From the IMG/VR virus record IMGVR_UViG_3300036799_000061, positions 1 through 24,611 of that record: a stretch of 24,611 nucleotides of DNA. One strand, written 5' to 3'. The notes beneath the pieces are model-generated. The model was not told the origin of the DNA, searched no databases, and saw only the letters and a program-made list of their open reading frames with translations. This document shows, in pieces, positions 20,493-24,611 of the stretch. The DNA is from a virus. Position 1 is the first letter of the stretch. The number at the start of each line of letters is the position of its first letter. A program made the position numbers and the translations under genes.

Positions 20493-20645
20493 GATGAAGA
20501 TTCATGACACCCCGGGTGACCTGAAGTCTTGTCGAGGCCTCTTGTCAACTAAAGGCCCGGCTCGACGTACGGCTCAGTATCTTTGGACGTGAGATCCACT
20601 GATACTTCTACGCCGCGACCACCCAGGGTGTCATCAATCTTCATC
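20493..20645 (-). ncRNA. candidate structured RNA: three-way junction
   Basis: The ends (20493-20512 and 20626-20645) are a 20-bp inverted repeat with one mismatch; the helix continues after one mismatch with GGGTG (20514-20518) pairing CACCC (20620-20624). Inside are two hairpins: GTCGAG/CTCGAC (20531-20536, 20561-20566) with inner GCCT/AGGC, and AGTATC/GATACT (20576-20581, 20601-20606) with inner TGGA/TCCA. Together they form a three-way junction. There is no open frame across it. The strand is uncertain since inverted repeats fold either way; minus is chosen because it lies between minus-strand genes. It matches no RNA family I can name. Confidence 0.55.
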
Positions 20646-20796
20646 CCCTCCGTTAGCGTAGGCACCTTCGATTCCCTACAGCCAAGCATCACGCGACTTT
20701 CAATACCGCAAAATCTTGCTTGACCAGGATGCCATTTAGCGACGCTAAATTCTATCGCTTCTCTCCAGGGAATCGCTCATTCGGAGAAGAAGCGGC
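20646..20796 (-). other. cluster of further inverted repeats, no gene
   Basis: Next to the three-way junction are GTAGG/CCTAC (20658-20662, 20675-20679), GCATC/GATGC (20686-20690, 20728-20732), a near-perfect palindrome with ATTTAGC and GCTAAAT arms (20734-20750), and an 11-bp stem with one bulge, CGCTTCTCTCC with GGAGAAGAAGCG (20756-20766, 20783-20794). The last begins right after the stop of the 55-residue gene on the minus strand. They may extend the structured RNA to about 300 bases, or form a terminator or origin. Confidence 0.4.
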
Positions 20797-20964
20797 CTAA
20801 GTCAATACGTATGGACTTTTATGAAGTGGATGATTCTTTGGAACATCTACGTAATAGATTTGCTTTTGATCCAGTTCATATAAACAACCTCCTCTTAGTT
20901 TCTTTTGTTCTAACATCTGCTTGAACTTGGCAAGATCCAAAACGATTGCTTGTTTCCGTACCAT
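20797..20964 (-). CDS. 55-residue hypothetical protein, leaderless
   Basis: The protein reads MVRKQAIVLDLAKFKQ, then a CLYELDQKQIYYVDVP strand region and ends HKSPYVLT; no family is recognised. The ATG lies eight bases after a perfect TATAAT, so the transcript would begin at or within two bases of the start codon, and no ribosome binding site is present. It is the first minus-strand gene left of the divergent promoter region. Confidence 0.6.
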   Translation of the reverse strand: MVRKQAIVLDLAKFKQMLEQKKLRGGCLYELDQKQIYYVDVPKNHPLHKSPYVLT

Positions 20965-20972
20965 TGTTTTAC

Positions 20973-21001
20973 ATTATACCCTACCCCAAATGATACTCCA
21001 A
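20973..21001 (-). promoter_or_regulatory. sigma70-type promoter, minus strand of divergent pair
   Basis: On the minus strand TTGGAG (20996-21001) and a perfect TATAAT (20973-20978) are 17 bases apart. It drives the 55-residue gene and probably the structured RNA and the genes beyond. Confidence 0.78.
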
Positions 21002-21033
21002 GAGATTTGTTGATCCTAACATCTAAATAACAC

Positions 21034-21063
21034 TTGGGCATCTTATAGGATCTAACCTATTAT
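21034..21063 (+). promoter_or_regulatory. candidate promoter of the primase gene
   Basis: TTGGGC (21034-21039) and TATTAT (21058-21063) are 18 bases apart on the plus strand, about 70 bases before the primase start. It is divergent from the minus-strand promoter at 20973-21001. The match is moderate. Confidence 0.5.
21045..21060. promoter_or_regulatory. inverted repeat overlapping primase promoter (possible operator)
   Basis: ATAGG and CCTAT flank ATCTAA in a perfect 5+6+5 dyad that covers the spacer and the start of the -10 box of the plus-strand promoter. A repressor bound here could shut off the primase gene; this is inference. Confidence 0.35.
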
Positions 21064-21134
21064 GGGAATCTCCGAAAGTCCCAATGATTGTATAGTGTTA
21101 ATGAAGACGACCCTTTAATCAGAGGCAGATTTTC

Positions 21135-23381
21135 GTGTTAGATAATATACCGCTCGAGCTTCGTCAATATCCTTGTTGGGTTGCAGCCGAAATCGACAAG
21201 GTACCGCTAGATCCCAAGACAGGGCAGAAAGCATCAGTAACTGATCCGAATACGTGGTCGACGTTTGACCAAGCGGTTCAGTCAGGACATAAATACGTCG
21301 GATTCGTGCTCTCTCAATGGGATCCATATTCAATCATTGATCTAGATAATAAGACCGAAGACCCTTGTACTCAAGAACAGTTACAACGCCATTTCAAGAT
21401 CCTAGAAGCGTTCAATAGCTATACCGAACGCTCGGCATCCGGAACAGGCTATCACATTGTGGTCAAAGGTTCAATCCCGTCGGGTGTGAAGCGGGATCAT
21501 GTAGAAGTGTATAGTTCTGCCCGTTATATGATTTGCACCGGAGATGTGGTTCGTAATGTTCCCATTGTTGAATATCAAGAGCTTTTGAGATTGATGTATG
21601 AAGAGATGAAATCGACGGATGAATCTGTTGATCTCATTGAGCAAGAAGAAACTCTTGATGATCGTAGTCTAGTTGAGATGGCAATGAGGGCAGCAAATGC
21701 AGACAAGTTTAATGATCTATGTAACGGAAAGTGGGAAGATTTCGGCTACCCCTCTCAATCGGAAGCAGATCTCGCGCTTCTTAGCATCTTTGCATTCTAT
21801 TCAAATTCAAATAAACAATGCAGACGTCTCTTCCGTATGTCAGCTCTTGGCAAGCGGGATAAAGCGACAAGAGACGATAGATATATCAATTACGCTCTCC
21901 AGAAAATTCGGGCAAAACAGCCACCTCCAATTGATTTCGATGCAATCAAAGCAAAACTAAAGCCCGTGACAAATGGGGTACCCCACCCAGAGGTAACGCC
22001 TACCCAGCTGTCAGCGCCCCACCGCAAGGTATTCAATGGCTACATTAAGAAAACTGAACTGCCGCCTGGGCTCGTAGGGGCGTTGGCTTCCTACTTTTAC
22101 GAGACTGCTGTTCGCCCGGTTCCTGATATCGCTCTCTCGGCAGCTATCTCTCTGGCGGCCGGGATCGTAGGGAGATCCTACAACGTAAGCGGAACGGGCT
22201 TGAATCAATATATCATCCTCGTAGCGAAGACTGGGACAGGTAAAGAGAGCGCAGCTCGTGGAATCGATAATCTAATTGCTTCCACCAAGATGACGATTCC
22301 AATGGTAGACCAGTTTATTGGACCCAGTACGTTTGCTTCAGGACAGGCGCTAATCAAAACATTAGATGAACGACCATGTTTCGTTTCGATCCTTGGAGAG
22401 TTCGGATTGACCCTCCAACAAATCTGTGATCCTAATGCTACATCTGCCCAAATCATGTACCGAAAGGTTCTTTTGGACCTTTACTCTAAGTCGGGATGGT
22501 CTAACATTCTTCGTAGTTCTGTATATAGCGATACAGTTAAGAACACAAAAGTGGTACAAGCTCCTAATGTTACAATTCTCGGTGAAACGACTCCTGAGAC
22601 ATTTTTCGACGGTCTTGATTCGAGTCATATCTCGGAAGGTTTGATCCCAAGGTTCTTAGTTATCCAATACGCCGGAAATAGACCGCCTCGAAATAAAGCA
22701 GCAGGGTCACCACCATCTAAGAATCTTATCGAAAAGTTTTCAGAGATCGTAATGATCGCCTTAACTACGAATCAAAATAACCAATGTATTGATGTATCTG
22801 TAGATCCTCATGCATCGAAGTGGATGGATGATTTCGATGCCCTATGCGATGAGCGCATCAATGGTGCCAATCAAGATGTTGAAATTCAAGTTTGGAATCG
22901 GGCTCATCTAAAAGCTTTGAAATTAAGTGCCTTGATTGCAGTTGGTTGTTCTCCTCACCAACCACTTATCACAGCTGATCTAGCTGAATGGTCAATCAAT
23001 TTCATAAAGCGTGATGTAGAGGCAATGGCGTCCAAGTTCTCGACCGGTGATATTGGTCATGGCGACGCTAAAGTATCTGCTGATCTTCAGAGAGTTATCC
23101 ACAATTATGTTCTCGGCGCGTTCGAAGAAGCTCAGAACTATGGTGTAGATAATCAGATGTTCTCGGATAAGATAATTCCGTATTGCTATTTCATCAGGAA
23201 GACGGCATGTCTTGCGGCTTTTAGAAAAGATCGTAGAGGCAGTACGGTTGCTCTGAAGAGTGCTATCCAAGATTGCGTTGATTCTAACTTGCTAGTTGAA
23301 ATACCAACGAATCAGTTATTCGGGAAGTATCGTGCTCGAGGCAAAGCATGGACTCTAGGTCCAGGCTGGAAGGCGCCATGA
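21135..23381 (+). CDS. primase-polymerase / DUF3987 helicase fusion
   Basis: The 748-residue protein joins three parts. Residues 1-150 are an archaeo-eukaryotic-type PrimPol domain: PCWV, DPKTGQKAS, the metal-binding IIDLD (67-71), SGTGYHIVV (102-110) and VEVYSSARYMICTG (123-136). Residues about 200-265 resemble the helix-bundle domain of NrS-1-type phage polymerases (ADLALLSIFAFYSN, CRRLFRMSALGKRDK). From about 310 it is a DUF3987 ATPase with Walker A AKTGTGKE (364-371). Such proteins prime and unwind DNA at phage origins. It starts with GTG (AGAGG nine bases upstream) and is the only enzyme on the plus strand here. It is followed by an overlapping membrane protein gene. Confidence 0.88.
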   Translation: MLDNIPLELRQYPCWVAAEIDKVPLDPKTGQKASVTDPNTWSTFDQAVQSGHKYVGFVLSQWDPYSIIDLDNKTEDPCTQEQLQRHFKILEAFNSYTERSASGTGYHIVVKGSIPSGVKRDHVEVYSSARYMICTGDVVRNVPIVEYQELLRLMYEEMKSTDESVDLIEQEETLDDRSLVEMAMRAANADKFNDLCNGKWEDFGYPSQSEADLALLSIFAFYSNSNKQCRRLFRMSALGKRDKATRDDRYINYALQKIRAKQPPPIDFDAIKAKLKPVTNGVPHPEVTPTQLSAPHRKVFNGYIKKTELPPGLVGALASYFYETAVRPVPDIALSAAISLAAGIVGRSYNVSGTGLNQYIILVAKTGTGKESAARGIDNLIASTKMTIPMVDQFIGPSTFASGQALIKTLDERPCFVSILGEFGLTLQQICDPNATSAQIMYRKVLLDLYSKSGWSNILRSSVYSDTVKNTKVVQAPNVTILGETTPETFFDGLDSSHISEGLIPRFLVIQYAGNRPPRNKAAGSPPSKNLIEKFSEIVMIALTTNQNNQCIDVSVDPHASKWMDDFDALCDERINGANQDVEIQVWNRAHLKALKLSALIAVGCSPHQPLITADLAEWSINFIKRDVEAMASKFSTGDIGHGDAKVSADLQRVIHNYVLGAFEEAQNYGVDNQMFSDKIIPYCYFIRKTACLAAFRKDRRGSTVALKSAIQDCVDSNLLVEIPTNQLFGKYRARGKAWTLGPGWKAP
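21969..22013 (+). repeat. bipartite repeat, copy inside primase gene
   Basis: A 15-base string starting ACAAATGGGGTACCC, then 22 bases, then AGCTGTCA. The same two strings, 21 bases apart and in the same order and strand, occur at 9238-9281 upstream of the 9222 gene. The copy here is within primase coding sequence, in the linker between domains. Confidence 0.35.
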
Positions 23382-23716
23382 CCTATACTCAATGGGCTTG
23401 GATCAATTGCTCGATCTTTCTGCTCGTCATTGAGGCTGTCGCGCTTATCAGAGGTGATGCTTTATTGACCGATGCAATGCGCACTGGCGCAAACCGTTGG
23501 CTGCTCTGGCCAGCGGTCTTCGGTACACTTTGTGGTCATTTCTTTGGAGCATCGACGCTCCCTACGTGGACCGCCTGGTTCTTAGTTCCACTAGGTTTAG
23601 GAATCTTAGCTCGAGACCTATTCATTGGATCTCAAGTTGCTCCGATTAACCATCTCACAGTCTGTATCTTGTTCATTGGTATTGGAGCATTGCTTTGGGG
23701 TGCTCGATCACCTTGA
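23378..23716 (+). CDS. multi-pass membrane protein coupled to primase
   Basis: This 112-residue protein has about four hydrophobic segments (WINCSIFLLVIEAVALI, RWLLWPAVFGTLCGHFFG, WTAWFLVPLGLGILA, LTVCILFIGIGALLWG) with short loops. The start at 23378 forms an ATGA overlap with the primase stop; an upstream in-frame ATG at 23348 is less likely. It may anchor replication at the membrane or be holin-like; neither is shown by the sequence. It ends 3 bases before the convergent minus-strand gene, with no visible terminator. Confidence 0.72.
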   Translation: MTYTQWAWINCSIFLLVIEAVALIRGDALLTDAMRTGANRWLLWPAVFGTLCGHFFGASTLPTWTAWFLVPLGLGILARDLFIGSQVAPINHLTVCILFIGIGALLWGARSP

Positions 23717-23719
23717 TTA

Positions 23720-23941
23720 CTATGGCTGATCAGCCCCCTGAGTTTTTCTGCGAGCATTGTTCAGCTTCTTGATACGCATCGGAAACCATTCACTATTCGG
23801 AATCGAACCCTTCTTCGGAAGGGTATCTTTCTCCCATAGCTTCTGGCATCTTATAGAGCAGAAACCTCGAAGCTCTGCCTGAGACTTCATAGTGTTGTAA
23901 GGTTCGCCACAATGAATGCAAGTACAATTTCGACCGGGCAT
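23720..23941 (-). CDS. zinc-finger protein, HNH-like Cys pattern
   Basis: The 73-residue protein has CIHCGEPY and FCSIRCQKLW, four Cys spaced about 20 residues apart as in a treble-clef zinc finger, followed by a basic tail (RIKKLNNARRK). The spacing resembles small phage zinc proteins and the front half of HNH nucleases, but no catalytic residues follow. AGGAG lies five bases before the ATG. It is the last gene of the minus-strand unit entering from the right. Confidence 0.7.
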   Translation of the reverse strand: MPGRNCTCIHCGEPYNTMKSQAELRGFCSIRCQKLWEKDTLPKKGSIPNSEWFPMRIKKLNNARRKTQGADQP

Positions 23942-23952
23942 TAGATCTCCTG

Positions 23953-24279
23953 TTACGTCAAGTAGTCAGTAGTTTCGGGAGCAGCAACTGCATTGATTCC
24001 AAAAGACTTAATCTTATCGGAGTGCATATTCGCCCACTGGTGAGTATCGGAGATACCTCCAGGCGGGAAGATATCAAAGCAAACACCTTCGTCACTATCG
24101 CGGACTAATCTGGTGTGGGGTCCAAGTAAATTGATCCAGAGCGTAAGACCCTGGTAGCGAGTCCCCATATCGTCGTAGATAAAAGCATCGTTCGGTTTAT
24201 CTGGTTTCAGCTGTGATAGCCCAGTTTCAGGATATTGACGATGCAAGATGACTCGAACTACCCAACGTTGCTTCGGCAT
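23953..24279 (-). CDS. hypothetical 108-residue protein
   Basis: No family is recognised. The protein looks beta-rich (WVVRVILHRQYP, AFIYDDMG, LTLWINLLGPH, GVCFDIFPPGG). The start forms a TAATG overlap with the stop of the preceding gene, so translation is coupled. Confidence 0.65.
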   Translation of the reverse strand: MPKQRWVVRVILHRQYPETGLSQLKPDKPNDAFIYDDMGTRYQGLTLWINLLGPHTRLVRDSDEGVCFDIFPPGGISDTHQWANMHSDKIKSFGINAVAAPETTDYLT

Positions 24280-24503
24280 TAGATTAGACCTTTCATAACT
24301 TGATCGTAGAATTCTTTCAATTCTTCTTGGAATGAATTCAGTTGATCATTAATATCGAAATCGTCATGAACCTTAAGAAGAGCAAGACTGTGATGTTCGT
24401 TGATAGGAATAATTTGGATTGTAGATTCAGCAAGTCCTGTAGCGTTGAGGTAGTGTGCCGACCGGTGAATATTTCCAGGAGTGTTCCATGGTAGTAGTTT
24501 CAT
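24279..24503 (-). CDS. hypothetical 74-residue protein
   Basis: No family is recognised. The N-terminal half contains several His (NIHRSAHYL, NEHHSLALLKVHDD) and the C-terminal part is an acidic helix (LNSFQEELKEFYDQVMKGL). The ATG at 24503 forms an ATGA overlap with the partial gene to the right; a TTG start at 24536 is rejected for that reason. Confidence 0.65.
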   Translation of the reverse strand: MKLLPWNTPGNIHRSAHYLNATGLAESTIQIIPINEHHSLALLKVHDDFDINDQLNSFQEELKEFYDQVMKGLI

Positions 24504-24611
24504 GATCGTTGAGCTCGAGTTTTGAAATCTGTCCAACCTTCAGGCTCGAGAAGCAGCTTTAAGCGAGTCTTATTGACCTTGAGAGGTTGAAGCCTGGTCC
24601 CTAGATCCTTA
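24500..24611 (-). CDS. C-terminal end of a gene cut by the window edge
   Basis: An open frame enters from the right edge and ends in a TGA that overlaps the next ATG. The visible 36 residues include LKLLLEPEGWTDFKTRAQR; the family cannot be told from this piece. The overlap and the absence of stops support it as the end of a real gene. Confidence 0.55.
   Translation of the reverse strand, partial: KDLGTRLQPLKVNKTRLKLLLEPEGWTDFKTRAQRS

Noticed and set aside
20475-20796. tRNA or group I/II intron as the cause of the inverted repeats
   Set aside because: No cloverleaf with an anticodon arm and CCA end, no conserved intron core or domain V was seen, and the flanking genes are intact, so a splice product is not needed.
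22205-22628. Minus-strand frames opposite the primase gene
   Set aside because: They are antisense to the conserved DUF3987 Walker region and have no start signals.
1-24611. CRISPR array, insertion sequence or integrase attachment site
   Set aside because: No regularly spaced repeats, transposase, integrase or terminal repeats were found in the window.

Overview
The window is a piece of a tailed bacteriophage genome (or prophage). Genes are densely packed and mostly on the minus strand, with overlapping stop/start codons (ATGA, TAATG, GTGA), many tiny Cys-rich proteins, and phage-type replication and recombination proteins. The promoters fit a bacterial sigma70 consensus. The host cannot be named from the sequence. 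No capsid, terminase or lysis gene is recognisable, so this is an early/replication/nucleotide-metabolism segment, cut at both ends (dCTP deaminase-like gene on the left, an unknown gene on the right).

Region 1 (1-7456, minus strand) is one long, translationally coupled operon: queE, queC, queD, folE, thyX, a 58-aa protein, a cupin-like protein, a 68-aa protein, dpdA, a SLOG-fold protein, an HNH endonuclease, a sliding clamp and dcd. FolE, QueD, QueE and QueC make 7-deazaguanine bases (CDG to ADG to preQ0) from GTP. DpdA is the transglycosylase family that puts such bases into DNA in place of guanine. The operon therefore encodes DNA hypermodification, probably against host restriction. No queF or other known tailoring gene is seen. 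Two features stand out: QueC has lost all four Cys of the usual zinc site, and DpdA ends in QMGLF, a match to the sliding-clamp-binding pentapeptide, in an operon that also encodes a clamp.

Region 2 (7500-12800, minus) holds short transcription units of small, mostly unknown proteins. The most striking is a monocistronic gene (7562-7981) with a near-consensus promoter, 5' hairpin, strong ribosome binding site and terminator. Its domain recurs in two neighbouring proteins (10011-10778 and 11384-12103). The leader before the 11241 gene can fold into an H-type pseudoknot followed by a hairpin.

Region 3 (12800-20281, minus) is the recombination/replication set: SF2 helicase, PD-(D/E)XK exonuclease, DUF669-type ssDNA-binding protein with PPWQ repeats, cold-shock protein, Sak4-like ATPase, a repetitive structural-type protein, and small zinc-binding or membrane proteins.

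Region 4 (20475-20796) has no gene but is packed with inverted repeats. These include a roughly 150-nt three-way junction closed by a 20-bp helix (one mismatch), a candidate structured RNA. Divergent promoters at about 20973-21063 then separate the minus-strand genes from the only plus-strand unit: a PrimPol-DUF3987 primase-helicase (21135-23381) coupled to a membrane protein. That unit converges with another minus-strand operon of small proteins (23720-24611).

Minus-strand promoters share an extended -10 element, and several lie so close to the start codon that the mRNA should be leaderless.
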